Source of the DNA: Pedobacter cryoconitis
GTDB lineage: Bacteria; Bacteroidota; Bacteroidia; Sphingobacteriales; Sphingobacteriaceae
Length of the DNA: 64,000 nt
Assembly: GCF_003259615.1 (NCBI RefSeq)
Contig: NZ_QLLR01000002.1
Span: forward strand, 62,001-126,000
Direction: 5' to 3'
Numbering within the stretch: the stretch's first letter is position 1; each line of letters opens with the position of its first letter. The notes beneath the pieces are model-generated. The model worked only from the letters and a program-made list of their open reading frames with translations, made no database searches and was not told where the DNA came from. The translations under genes and the position numbers were made by a program. This document shows, piece after piece, positions 1-8,987 of this stretch.

Positions 1-893
1 AACTTCACGTTTGGTTCTTCACCATCTACACTTAATTCATATAGTTTATCAAAAATCTGATTGATCAAACTATAATTGATGCCTTTAAACAGTGAATTTT
101 GCTTGCTCAATACTTGTTTGCGTTTTCCATCAGGCAGATTATAAAAATGGTCTACATATTCTGGTGAAGTAAGTTCTAAGGTAAGTTTTGAATATTCCAT
201 CGGGAAGAAACGGTCCGGCCGGGTAAACCATTTCAATTTTAATCCATTTTCAGTTTCCGGCAAAAGGTCATAGAAAATTTCTGCGGCACTCTGTCCTGAG
301 CCGATAATACTTACACTTTGCTGCTTCAGCAGTTCACTCTTTTTATTCAGATAAGCAGCGGTATGGATTACATTTACGTGTTTGCCTGGCTCCACAAAGT
401 CTGGCATTTTAGGGATCGTCCCAGTACCTAAAACAAGTTTACGGGTATAATAAACCTGTTTTTCTAAGTTCCGCTGATCTTCTACAATCAGTTTGTAAAG
501 TTGCGTTGCTTCATCATAATCAGTACTTAAGACTTTCTGATTAAACTGGCAGGAAGGCAATTGTGCGATCACCCATTTGCAATAGGCATTGTATTCTTTA
601 CGCAGGATATAAAAATCTTCCCGGATATAAAATTTATACAAACGGTCAGTTTGTTTGATAAAATTCAGGAAACTGTAAGGGCTTGTGGGGTCTGCTAAAG
701 TTACCAGGTCGGCCATAAAGGGAACCTGAAGGGTAGCATCGTTCAACATCATTCCAGGGTGCCAGTTAAAAACCGCAGCCTGATCGAAAAATATAACCGA
801 CAAATCTTCTAAAGGTGCTGCCAAAGCGGCCATCCCCAAATTAAAGGGGCCGATACCAATACCTATGATGTCGTAAATCTTTTGTGTTTTCAT
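1..893 (-). CDS. L-lysine/L-ornithine N-hydroxylase of siderophore pathway (3' end outside window)
   Basis: Flavin-dependent N-monooxygenase of the IucD/PvdA/SidA family, which hydroxylates the side-chain amine of lysine, ornithine or a derived diamine as the first step to a hydroxamate siderophore. Translation from the ATG at 893 gives an FAD-binding glycine motif GIGIGPFNLG near residues 11-20, an early NWHPGMM stretch typical of the family, and a second nucleotide-binding motif GSGQSAAE around residue 205. About 297 residues are visible; the family is usually near 440, so the C-terminus lies beyond base 1. It sits 13 bp downstream of the synthetase gene on the same strand, so it belongs to the same operon. 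With a decarboxylase in that operon, the substrate is probably cadaverine or putrescine, or lysine or ornithine; the sequence does not settle which. Confidence 0.9.
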   Translation of the reverse strand, partial: MKTQKIYDIIGIGIGPFNLGMAALAAPLEDLSVIFFDQAAVFNWHPGMMLNDATLQVPFMADLVTLADPTSPYSFLNFIKQTDRLYKFYIREDFYILRKEYNAYCKWVIAQLPSCQFNQKVLSTDYDEATQLYKLIVEDQRNLEKQVYYTRKLVLGTGTIPKMPDFVEPGKHVNVIHTAAYLNKKSELLKQQSVSIIGSGQSAAEIFYDLLPETENGLKLKWFTRPDRFFPMEYSKLTLELTSPEYVDHFYNLPDGKRKQVLSKQNSLFKGINYSLINQIFDKLYELSVDGEEPNVK

Positions 894-906
894 TTATTCT
901 CAGAAT

Positions 907-3360
907 TTATACTCCGGCCACCTGGCCCATTAACGCTACATCTTTACTTTCCGGGAATTTTTCCCAATACCATTCGCGATAGCAAAAAGTTAAGTTTGCA
1001 TCCTTAGCTGGCATTTTTATAACACGCTGGAATTTGAAACCCAGCCTGGTCACGAAAATGTGCATGGCTCTGGACTCGACAGCCGCTTCACCTATACATT
1101 TCCCGACAACAGGATTCAGAAATACCATATCCATGATCATTTGCCCGATACAGAAACTGTATTTTTTATTCTTATCGGTCGGGGCAATTAATAAGTGTGC
1201 CCCATAATCTGTGGCTAGAGCTTCATAATAAGCGCCTACAGTATCACGCATTGGCCAATAAGGTTCAATAGTGAAAGTAGGTTCGCCATTAATTTCCCCG
1301 ATAATACTATGTGAATGATCACTTGGGATCAGGGTACGGTAAAAGGTTTCCAGCGCTTTGATTGGCCCGTCCATTTTCCAGATTGGTTTGGCGTGCTCCT
1401 GGTTAAACCAGTCATGTGCCATTTCCAGATCTCTGTCTACATCAAATGAACGCAGCGAGATCGTAATGTCTTCTTTAGGAAAATATCTGCTGTAAATGAC
1501 TTCATCAATTTTCGGTTTGATCAGGTTATCACAAAAGAAATACTTGTTGAGTGGATTAGGATAAGCTCTGTAGATAGCCGGATTTTCAATTGGCGCACTC
1601 GCTTCATCTATATTATACAGGTTGGTGAGTAAGTTTCCTTTCACTTCCCAGCTTCTGCTGTTGATCACATAATCAACAAAACCGGTAGTATCTGATTCTT
1701 CAAATTGTTTAAATTCAAGGTAAATCAAATCGATCAGCGTTCTTTCATCAGCCAGACCGTTGCAGCCCAGGGCATTCACAATACCCAGCAGATTATTAAG
1801 CAGCAGATAGTAGGTTAATTTAGGGAAAATCAAAGCTTCTGGCACTATAGATCCGCTTTCCTGAGCCAGATCTGGCAGATAACTTAATAATTCTTCGGTC
1901 TTGCCTGCTCTGAAAAAGAAGCCCTGGTTGTCTCTGAAATAAAGTTTAGCAGGAAAATTCTGGCTGTCCAGCTCTACCAATACATTTTGCTGATGAAATT
2001 CAAAAGCCATCCCGTATTTGTTCAGGATTCCAACAATCGGGCCTACACAGATATGCAGGTATTGTTTGAACCAATTAATAGCGACCTGATCAACGGGTTT
2101 ATTTTTGAGCTTTGCAGCGTTTTGAATAACATTGACCATCCTTGGTTTTTCACCCAATAGGCTATCCTGACATAATGCGGCTAATAAAGTCACATTTTTA
2201 TCTGCGGCTTCGCCTTTAAATACATTGTGGCGAATGCTGGTGTTAAAGCCATCAATAAATTTACCCTGGTAGGTTACGGAGAAAAAAGCAGGGTCAGTCA
2301 CAAATTCAAGTTCTGGAAATTCTTTTTTCAATGTTTTGCCCAGCTCCGTTTTTAATAAACGGCTCACATCATACCCGCGGTGCAATTCCCTGGTTAAGTT
2401 AACACGCTCAGAGTTTGTAATTTTCACATGCAGTGAGAATTTATACATCCAGTCGCTTTCCCGGTTGTATACGGTACGCACGGAAGAAGTTGGTGTATAT
2501 ACAGCGCCCCAGTTGCCCAGGCTATATAACAGTCCTTCTTTTTCCATCGCTTTTACATCGGCCTGGGTGAGCAGATATTCTGCTTCCCAGGGATGTATTG
2601 GCAATACTTTCCATGCAGGATGCTGATCTATCAATGATTTTACGTGGTGATCTGCAGGAACTGCATTCAGTAATTCTGCCTTGAATGTATCAGTAATATC
2701 AAATCCTTCCGCATTTTTCTCCACCACCTGACCGGGTGCTATCAAGAAATAAGCTAACTGAAACTCGCCAGCAGTTTCAGGAGAGTATTTCAGGAGCTCT
2801 TCGTCGTTTTTGAACCCCATTCTTCCTTTAGTGAGCGGATGTGAGTTATGTCCAAGCGCTAAGGATTGTTCGGCCTCAATAAATTTCATCTTCACGCCGT
2901 TGACAAGTTTCCCCTTACGGTTGAAATATTCCTGGTACTTGGTAAGGTTTTCTATACTGTTTGATAAACGCGATTTTACCAGTTGTGCATTGATTTCCGG
3001 AAATTCAGCGCTTGCGAATACAATAATCAGGTCCATAAAGCGCAAAGCATCTATAGGCTTGATTTCATCGGTAGCCAGCTCACGTGAAATTACAGGAAAG
3101 TGAAATACATGTCTTCCGCTTTCCGCATAGTGTTTTAAAGGGGCAAAGACTTCAAATCCAAACTCAGAAAAATCGAAACGTAAGTGTAATTGGTGGCCTG
3201 TCAGCTTCATATAATCTGCCAGAGGGCGATCATATTTGGGAATTCCCTGGTAACGGCTCCAATTGCCAAACTCTCTGCAATAGCTGTTTAAGAGAGAATT
3301 GAAATTAATTTCTCCAGAATTCTGTTGTAGTTTTATTAAACTGTAGGTATTCGTTTCCAT
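907..3360 (-). CDS. NIS siderophore synthetase (IucA/IucC) fused to C-terminal N-acyltransferase
   Basis: Bifunctional hydroxamate siderophore enzyme. Roughly residues 90-570 are an IucA/IucC-type synthetase, with HPLTKGRMGF and HPWEAEYLL motifs and a C-terminal FhuF-like part containing GMAFEFHQQN. The last 180 or so residues are an IucB-like acyltransferase (siderophore Acetyltransf_8 family) with MIMDMVFLNP and GFKFQRVIKMP. Such a fusion makes N-hydroxy-N-acyl diamines and then joins or cyclises them, as DfoC and bisucaberin enzymes do, although in DfoC the acyltransferase comes first. I chose the ATG at 3360 (METNTYSLIK); an in-frame ATG at 3399 would overlap the upstream decarboxylase by 95 bp, and even the chosen start overlaps it by 56 bp, which suggests translational coupling. 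Product structure is inferred only. Confidence 0.88.
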   Translation of the reverse strand: METNTYSLIKLQQNSGEINFNSLLNSYCREFGNWSRYQGIPKYDRPLADYMKLTGHQLHLRFDFSEFGFEVFAPLKHYAESGRHVFHFPVISRELATDEIKPIDALRFMDLIIVFASAEFPEINAQLVKSRLSNSIENLTKYQEYFNRKGKLVNGVKMKFIEAEQSLALGHNSHPLTKGRMGFKNDEELLKYSPETAGEFQLAYFLIAPGQVVEKNAEGFDITDTFKAELLNAVPADHHVKSLIDQHPAWKVLPIHPWEAEYLLTQADVKAMEKEGLLYSLGNWGAVYTPTSSVRTVYNRESDWMYKFSLHVKITNSERVNLTRELHRGYDVSRLLKTELGKTLKKEFPELEFVTDPAFFSVTYQGKFIDGFNTSIRHNVFKGEAADKNVTLLAALCQDSLLGEKPRMVNVIQNAAKLKNKPVDQVAINWFKQYLHICVGPIVGILNKYGMAFEFHQQNVLVELDSQNFPAKLYFRDNQGFFFRAGKTEELLSYLPDLAQESGSIVPEALIFPKLTYYLLLNNLLGIVNALGCNGLADERTLIDLIYLEFKQFEESDTTGFVDYVINSRSWEVKGNLLTNLYNIDEASAPIENPAIYRAYPNPLNKYFFCDNLIKPKIDEVIYSRYFPKEDITISLRSFDVDRDLEMAHDWFNQEHAKPIWKMDGPIKALETFYRTLIPSDHSHSIIGEINGEPTFTIEPYWPMRDTVGAYYEALATDYGAHLLIAPTDKNKKYSFCIGQMIMDMVFLNPVVGKCIGEAAVESRAMHIFVTRLGFKFQRVIKMPAKDANLTFCYREWYWEKFPESKDVALMGQVAGV

Positions 3361-4846
3361 GTTGTTTGATGATGTTGAAGATGTTTTTAACGTGGTCAAT
3401 TGTAGTGAGTGGGTTCAGTAATGTAAATTTGAGGTAGAACTGTTTGTTAATTTTAGTGCCCGCAACGAGCGCTTCTCCTCCATTGAACATGCTTTTTTTG
3501 ATAAACTGGTTCATTGCGCAAAGGTCTGCTTGTCCGTCTCTTGGGTTGTAACGGAAAACAAGCGCACTAATATCAGATTCGTTCATCAATTCAAACGCCG
3601 GATCTGCTTGCAGCATAGCAGCAATCTGAGCTGCGGTATGAATGATGGTTTCAAAGTAACCTCCCAATTTTTCTTTCCCCATCATCCTCAGGGTAAACCA
3701 AAGTTTTAAGGCATCGAAACGGCGGGTAGTTTGAATGGATTTATTGACCTGATTGGGTAAACCATCATGGTCATGGTCTTTAGGGTTCAGATAGTCAGCG
3801 TGATGGGTGATCAGACCGAAAAATTTCTTGTCTTTAATCAAAAAGGCTCCGCTGCTTACTGGCTGAAAGAATGATTTGTGATAATCTACCGTTACTGAAT
3901 GTGCCATTTCAATTCCATTAATCAGCCTGCGTGATTTGCTGGTTAACAGTAAGCCACAGCCATAGGCAGCATCTACATGGAACCATAAATCATATTTAGT
4001 ACTTAAACGGCCGATCTCTTGCAAAGGATCAATATTACCGAAATCTGTAGTCCCTGCTGTACCTACAATCGCAATCGGAATGTTTCCAAGTGCAATTTCC
4101 TGTTTAATTGCATCTTCAAGCAATACAGAGTTCATTCGGAAACTACGGTCAGTTTTAATTTTCACAACGGCTTTTTCACCTAGTCCTAACAAGGAAGCAT
4201 TTTTCTGAATGCTGAAATGGGCCATCTCTGAAACAAAGATTCTGAAACGTGAAGCTTCGGCAGGTAAACCGTCTTGTTTAATATTGTGGTTCAAAAGTTT
4301 AAAGGCATAATGATCTCTGGCAAGCAGCAGGCCCATGAGGTTACTCTGGGTACCACCACTGGTAAAAATACCATCTGACAATTCGCCGAAGCCGATTTCT
4401 TTACAAGTCCATTCAATCAGCTTTTGCTCCATTAAGGTTCCCCCGGCGCTTTGATCCCAGGTATCTAAAGAGGAATTAATAGAAGAGATCATCACTTCTG
4501 CCGCAATTGCAGGGATAACCAGCGGACAGTTTAAATGTGCAATATATTCTGGGTGGTGAAAAGCAACTGCATGATTGGTATATAAATTTTCCACTTCGTC
4601 CAACAGACTATCGTAGTCTGCTAATGGGGTGTCAAAGTCTACTTTTGCAAATAATGGCCTTAACTCTGCGGGGGTCACCCCACTGAATGGCTTTTTATTG
4701 TTATCCAGAAAACGCTTTACGGCAAGACTTACTTTACCTATGGCATCGAGATATTCTTCCTGGTTGTCGTGATGAAAAATGTCCTTTTGGGGATTATTTT
4801 CAAATAATGTGGTTAACTGTTCTTCTTGTAGGTTGATTGATAGCAT
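3305..4846 (-). CDS. PLP-dependent group II amino-acid decarboxylase (lysine/ornithine/diaminobutyrate type)
   Basis: Pyridoxal-phosphate decarboxylase of 513 residues, the usual length for the DDC/GadB-like group. HVDAAYG carries the aspartate that pairs with the PLP ring nitrogen, and VDYHKSFFQP carries the Schiff-base lysine; TSGGTQSNL is the phosphate-binding loop. In a siderophore operon this enzyme normally supplies the diamine, cadaverine from lysine or putrescine from ornithine, that is hydroxylated and acylated by the two genes downstream. It is the first gene of the minus-strand operon and overlaps the synthetase gene. Substrate choice cannot be read from the sequence; diaminobutyrate decarboxylase is an alternative name for close relatives. 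Confidence 0.88.
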   Translation of the reverse strand: MLSINLQEEQLTTLFENNPQKDIFHHDNQEEYLDAIGKVSLAVKRFLDNNKKPFSGVTPAELRPLFAKVDFDTPLADYDSLLDEVENLYTNHAVAFHHPEYIAHLNCPLVIPAIAAEVMISSINSSLDTWDQSAGGTLMEQKLIEWTCKEIGFGELSDGIFTSGGTQSNLMGLLLARDHYAFKLLNHNIKQDGLPAEASRFRIFVSEMAHFSIQKNASLLGLGEKAVVKIKTDRSFRMNSVLLEDAIKQEIALGNIPIAIVGTAGTTDFGNIDPLQEIGRLSTKYDLWFHVDAAYGCGLLLTSKSRRLINGIEMAHSVTVDYHKSFFQPVSSGAFLIKDKKFFGLITHHADYLNPKDHDHDGLPNQVNKSIQTTRRFDALKLWFTLRMMGKEKLGGYFETIIHTAAQIAAMLQADPAFELMNESDISALVFRYNPRDGQADLCAMNQFIKKSMFNGGEALVAGTKINKQFYLKFTLLNPLTTIDHVKNIFNIIKQHGNEYLQFNKTTTEFWRN

Positions 4847-5202
4847 ATCGGTCTTAATTATTCACGGTTTTATATTTAATAGGGATTATTAATAAGCGTG
4901 TTTATTATCCTGCTCAAACATGAAGTTTGATGCGTATTTAAATCAGCAGAAGGGAAACCAATATGAGCGAAAATAAGGTCTGGAATCCTCTTCTTCATTG
5001 CTGTTTAAATTTCTTCGCTAAGTAAGATGTTATTAAGAACAATTACAAATTATATTTAGACTAATTACCGATAACATCATAACAAACTGATTTACAGTCT
5101 ATTTTTAATATTATATTTTTAATTATTGTGTTAATATTTTTTTAACATAGAGGTTCAATGCGGCAGATCTGCTGCTAAACCGGTAAAATAAAAGGATGGG
5201 TT
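4847..5202. other. 356-bp gene-free region upstream of the siderophore operon
   Basis: No credible reading frame. The sequence is very AT-rich. It contains a small inverted repeat TTAG-A-CTAA at 5056-5064 beside a TATAATTTG-like promoter element on the minus strand, at a plausible place for an iron-responsive operator of the decarboxylase-led operon. The repeat is short, so the operator role is only a suggestion. No terminator hairpin for the PepSY gene is obvious. Confidence 0.4.
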
Positions 5203-6318
5203 TTAAGCTTGGGTAATGCGTGCTTTTCGTTTATCTTTTCGCTTGCCCCGCCAGAAAAGAAAACCGGTTAAAGGTAAGCTGGCACAGATAAAACTGGACA
5301 TAAAGGCAATAATTTTACCTGTTGTACCTAGTATTTGTCCGGTGTGCAAATCATAAGACATTTCATTTAATTTTAGCCCGTTGCTTTTGTCACGGTGGGC
5401 TAGTTCTTTAACGATAGCCCCCGTATTGGCATTGAAGTAATACCGGTCACTTTTGTAATAGAACAGCGCTTTTTCATAAACGGTGATGTTAAGCACTGCC
5501 GAGCCTTTGACAAGGGGAGCAATCAGAAACATGTCTGAATGCGGGGATCTTTTTACACTTTCCAGAAAGGTAACATCCAATAATTTATCGGGATCAAGCG
5601 GTTTGGTCAGCCTAACCTCCGGAATTTTTTCTTCCAAAGCATAGGTATTCCCCAGGTTAATGGTATTCTTCACTCCTGTTTTCAACCAGTCGTAACTGAT
5701 CGACAATCCTGTAAAGGCGAGAACAAAAGCAATTAAACAGGTATAAATTCCTAAAACGCTATGCAGATCGTAATTTATACGTCGCCATTTCCCATTGAAT
5801 TTAATGGTTAAAGACCGTTTAACTTGCGTTTTTCGTTTAGGCCACCAGATGAAAACTCCGGTGATGAGCATGCCTAAAAATATAAATACAGATACACCAA
5901 CCACCATTTTTCCGATTGGCCCGGGCAGCAGCAGATAGATATGGATAAATTGGACAATCGTAAAAAAGTCTTTGCGCAGGTTTTGATCATGAAGTACCAC
6001 ACCGGAATATGGATTAATATGAACGGTATAGAATTGTCCCTTCCCTGTTAGGAAGATGACTGCTGCCCTGTTTTTACTGACATAAACGATTCTGCCTACC
6101 TGAAGTTCAGGATGGACTTTCTTTGCAATCGCACTCAGCTTTGAGGGTAAGAGCACTGCTTTATTTTGTACTTCGATTTTACGCCAGGGTTCTGTAGCAT
6201 CCCTTATTTCATCTTGAAATGTATACAGACAACCTGTTACACTCACAATAAATACCACTAGTCCAGAGGTTAAACCCAACCATCTGTGTGCAAGGCGCGC
6301 TATCTTCTTCAAGTTCAT
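5203..6318 (-). CDS. PepSY-associated transmembrane protein (PiuB-like, iron uptake)
   Basis: Inner-membrane protein of the PepSY_TM/PiuB family, often linked to ferric siderophore receptors and thought to help reduce or release iron in the periplasm. It has the expected pattern: RLAHRWLGLTSG at the N-terminus leading into the first membrane helix, helices near residues 135-160 and 185-205, and a last helix ending in GFLFWRGKRK. A periplasmic PepSY region lies between helices 1 and 2. I chose the ATG at 6318 (MNLKKIARLAHR); an upstream in-frame ATG at 6354 would lie in the divergent promoter region. It faces the TonB receptor gene across a 97-bp gap holding a 21-bp inverted repeat, so the two are probably iron co-regulated. 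Confidence 0.85.
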   Translation of the reverse strand: MNLKKIARLAHRWLGLTSGLVVFIVSVTGCLYTFQDEIRDATEPWRKIEVQNKAVLLPSKLSAIAKKVHPELQVGRIVYVSKNRAAVIFLTGKGQFYTVHINPYSGVVLHDQNLRKDFFTIVQFIHIYLLLPGPIGKMVVGVSVFIFLGMLITGVFIWWPKRKTQVKRSLTIKFNGKWRRINYDLHSVLGIYTCLIAFVLAFTGLSISYDWLKTGVKNTINLGNTYALEEKIPEVRLTKPLDPDKLLDVTFLESVKRSPHSDMFLIAPLVKGSAVLNITVYEKALFYYKSDRYYFNANTGAIVKELAHRDKSNGLKLNEMSYDLHTGQILGTTGKIIAFMSSFICASLPLTGFLFWRGKRKDKRKARITQA

Positions 6319-6354
6319 TCTTAAAATTTGATCAAAAATATAAAAATAAAGCAT

Positions 6355-6375
6355 TATTTGGAATTAATCCAAATA
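6355..6375. promoter_or_regulatory. 21-bp inverted repeat between PepSY gene and TonB receptor, candidate iron-regulator operator
   Basis: Perfect 7-bp arms TATTTGG and CCAAATA flank a 7-bp AATTAAT centre. It lies 41 bp before the receptor ATG and 37 bp before the PepSY ATG, where a Fur- or DtxR-type repressor would block both promoters. The repressor identity is inferred from gene function only. Confidence 0.5.
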
Positions 6376-6415
6376 AATCATTGCTTTGCGGTGTAAAAAT
6401 CAAAAAACCAAACAC

Positions 6416-8848
6416 ATGAGAAAAAATCTATACTTAATTTTAATATTAATGATTGCTTTTACGGTTGGTGCGAATGCGCAAACAGTAAGCGGAATCATTA
6501 GTAACAGTACCGAACCGCTAAGCGGTGCAAATGTCAGAATTGAGGGCAAAAAGCTGGAAACCAGTACCGACAAGGAAGGACATTTTGAATTAAAGCTTGA
6601 ACCCGGTACTTATAACCTGGCTGTAAGTTATATTGGTTATAATCAAACTGTTAGAAAAGTAACATTAGTTAAAGATCAGCAGTTGAAACTGGAACTGGCA
6701 CTGGACCCAAGCAATACGATGGATGAAGTTGTCGTGGTTTCTTCCCGTAAACCAAGTAAGGTCAGTGAAATTCCAGGAACAGTCTGGATCATTGACAATC
6801 AGCGTTTACAAGAGCAAATTAAAGGCGGTGTGAGTTTAAAAGAAGCTTTAGCCAGATTGATTCCTGGTTTAGACGCTGGTCCTGAAGGCCGTACAAATTT
6901 CGGTCAGAACTTAAGGGGCAGAAATGTACTGGTCATGATTGATGGTGTTTCTTTAAACAGTACCAGATCGGTAAGCAGACAGTTTGATTCGGTTGATCCT
7001 TTCAATATTGAACGTATTGAAGTACTTTCTGGTGCAAGTTCAATTTATGGTGGTGGTGCAACTGGTGGAATTATCAATATTATCACTAAAAAAGGACAGG
7101 CCGGGCCTCCTGCTTTCACTACTGAAGCTGGTATTCGCAGTGGTCTAAAACAGAATGCGGATCATGATGTGCGTTTTGCGCAGTCTATTTCAGGTGGTAG
7201 CGAGAATTTTAAAGGAAGGATCGGTATTGCTTATCAGAAAAACAATGCTGCTTTTGATGCAAATAACAAACAGATCTTCACAGATATTACGCAAACAGAT
7301 TTACAGTACAATCAATCTTTCGATATTTTCGCGAATACAGAATTCAAACTGACTGCTAAACAAACTTTGAAAGTAAACGCACAGTATTACAATTCTGGTT
7401 ATGTAGGCAACAAGGATCTTTTTCTGGGTGCCAATTATGCAGGTTTACTGGCTAAGCCAGAGCTTTTAGAAATGAGAAATGGTTTTGAATCTTCTGTAAA
7501 ACCACAAACTTCACGCGCATCGATCAATGCTGATTACCATGCGGCTGATATTTTAGGTGGTCAGGATTTATATATCCAGGGGTCAAGCAGAAATGAAAAA
7601 TTCAGCTTCCACCCTTTCCCTGGTCAGGTGATCAACCCGGCAATACCGGGTGGCCGTCTTATTTACGCAGGTTCTACTGTTCAAACAACCAGGTATAGTG
7701 CGGTTAAATTAGTATTGGCAAAACAATGGTCAGCTTTCAATTTGACTTATGGTGTGGATGGTGACAATGAAAACTTTATTGGTAATCAAACTGTATTTGA
7801 CAGAGCGCTTGCTGCTTCAAGCGGCGGAATGATCAACAATGGAATTGCAACGGTACGCCGTTATCCTGGTGTTGACATCAACAGTCTTTCTGGTTTTATG
7901 CAGGCACAATGGAATCTGACCAGCAAACTGAGTTTATCAGGTGGTGTCAGACAACAAAGAATGTTTGTAAAAGTTGCTGATTTCGTTGGTATTAATGCAC
8001 AAGTGCCTATTATTTTTGGTTTAGGTAAAACAGCTGCTACTATTCCGGGTGGCAAAAGTAACTACGATGTGAACTTGTTAAATGGTGGTTTGATTTACAA
8101 AATCTCTGCGCCTGAACAAGTATGGGTTAACTTTGCACAAGGTTTTAACCTGGCTGATCCGGCTAAATACTATGGTCAGGGTACTTATGCACTGAATGGT
8201 GCAAACTGGGATTTGGTTAAAGGAAGCAGCGTAACTACTTCTCCGCTTACGGGATTAAAAACCAACCAGCTAGAGACTGGATGGCGTCACCGCGGTAAAG
8301 TAGTAAATGCACAGGTTGCTGCTTTTTATTCCTGGTCTGATAAAGACATGAAAACAAATACTGCCAACTTTGCTGTTGAAGTAATTGACCGAAAGCAACG
8401 TAATTTTGGTGCTGAGGCTTCTATTTCAGCGACCTTACCGAGTGGTTTTGAAATTGGTGGAAATGGTTTATATATCAAATCTCAGTTCAAAGCTGATGAT
8501 TCGTGGAAATCACAGGACATCAGCAATGCAAGTCCGTCAAAAGCAACTGCTTTTATTGGATGGAGCAACAAATCTATCGGATTTAAAGCGCAAGGCTTCC
8601 GCTCTTTCGATTTGAAAGACAATGTAGACAACAAATTGAAAGGATATACAACAGTAGATCTTTTAGGTCATGTGAAGTTACCTCTTGGAACCTTATCATT
8701 TGGTGTACAAAACTTATTAAACAAAGAGTATCAAACGATATGGAGCAAACGTGCTCAGGTTCTTTACAGCACGCTGGGAGTTCCTCAAACCTATTATTAC
8801 TTAGGCAGAGGCCGTACTTATAACGTAAGTTATACGATTAACTATTAG
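6416..8848 (+). CDS. TonB-dependent siderophore receptor with N-terminal carboxypeptidase-regulatory-like domain
   Basis: Outer-membrane ferric siderophore transporter. The N-terminus has a signal peptide ending in GANAQ, then a beta-sandwich domain (about residues 22-100, CarbopepD_reg_2 type), a TonB box region around EVVVVSSRK, a plug domain with RGRNVLVMIDGVSL and GASSIYGGGATGGIINIITKK, and a beta-barrel ending in an aromatic residue (YTINY). The total of 810 residues is normal for hydroxamate receptors such as FhuA/FhuE relatives with the added domain. I chose the ATG at 6416, which gives a clean signal peptide; an upstream in-frame ATG at 6386 gives a charged, unlikely leader. It is divergent from the PepSY gene and beside the siderophore operon, so it most likely takes up the product of that operon. 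Confidence 0.92.
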   Translation: MRKNLYLILILMIAFTVGANAQTVSGIISNSTEPLSGANVRIEGKKLETSTDKEGHFELKLEPGTYNLAVSYIGYNQTVRKVTLVKDQQLKLELALDPSNTMDEVVVVSSRKPSKVSEIPGTVWIIDNQRLQEQIKGGVSLKEALARLIPGLDAGPEGRTNFGQNLRGRNVLVMIDGVSLNSTRSVSRQFDSVDPFNIERIEVLSGASSIYGGGATGGIINIITKKGQAGPPAFTTEAGIRSGLKQNADHDVRFAQSISGGSENFKGRIGIAYQKNNAAFDANNKQIFTDITQTDLQYNQSFDIFANTEFKLTAKQTLKVNAQYYNSGYVGNKDLFLGANYAGLLAKPELLEMRNGFESSVKPQTSRASINADYHAADILGGQDLYIQGSSRNEKFSFHPFPGQVINPAIPGGRLIYAGSTVQTTRYSAVKLVLAKQWSAFNLTYGVDGDNENFIGNQTVFDRALAASSGGMINNGIATVRRYPGVDINSLSGFMQAQWNLTSKLSLSGGVRQQRMFVKVADFVGINAQVPIIFGLGKTAATIPGGKSNYDVNLLNGGLIYKISAPEQVWVNFAQGFNLADPAKYYGQGTYALNGANWDLVKGSSVTTSPLTGLKTNQLETGWRHRGKVVNAQVAAFYSWSDKDMKTNTANFAVEVIDRKQRNFGAEASISATLPSGFEIGGNGLYIKSQFKADDSWKSQDISNASPSKATAFIGWSNKSIGFKAQGFRSFDLKDNVDNKLKGYTTVDLLGHVKLPLGTLSFGVQNLLNKEYQTIWSKRAQVLYSTLGVPQTYYYLGRGRTYNVSYTINY

Positions 8849-8876
8849 TAGTTACTACCTTTAGTATCCTATTTTA

Positions 8877-8914
8877 AAAGCGGGTATCCATGATTTGGAT
8901 GCCTGCTTTTTTTT
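8877..8914 (+). terminator. Rho-independent terminator after TonB receptor
   Basis: A 13-bp stem (8877-8889 with 8897-8909, two G-U pairs) with a 7-base loop is followed by a run of T. It begins 28 bp after the receptor stop. Confidence 0.85.
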
Positions 8915-8987
8915 AACCTGAAATCTATGTCATGTCACCACTTATCTGATTTCATAGTATTATCTTTACGGACAATCACATTTACCC

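Noticed and set aside
2336..3302. Open frames antisense to the siderophore synthetase
   Set aside because: Shadows of a strongly supported coding frame.
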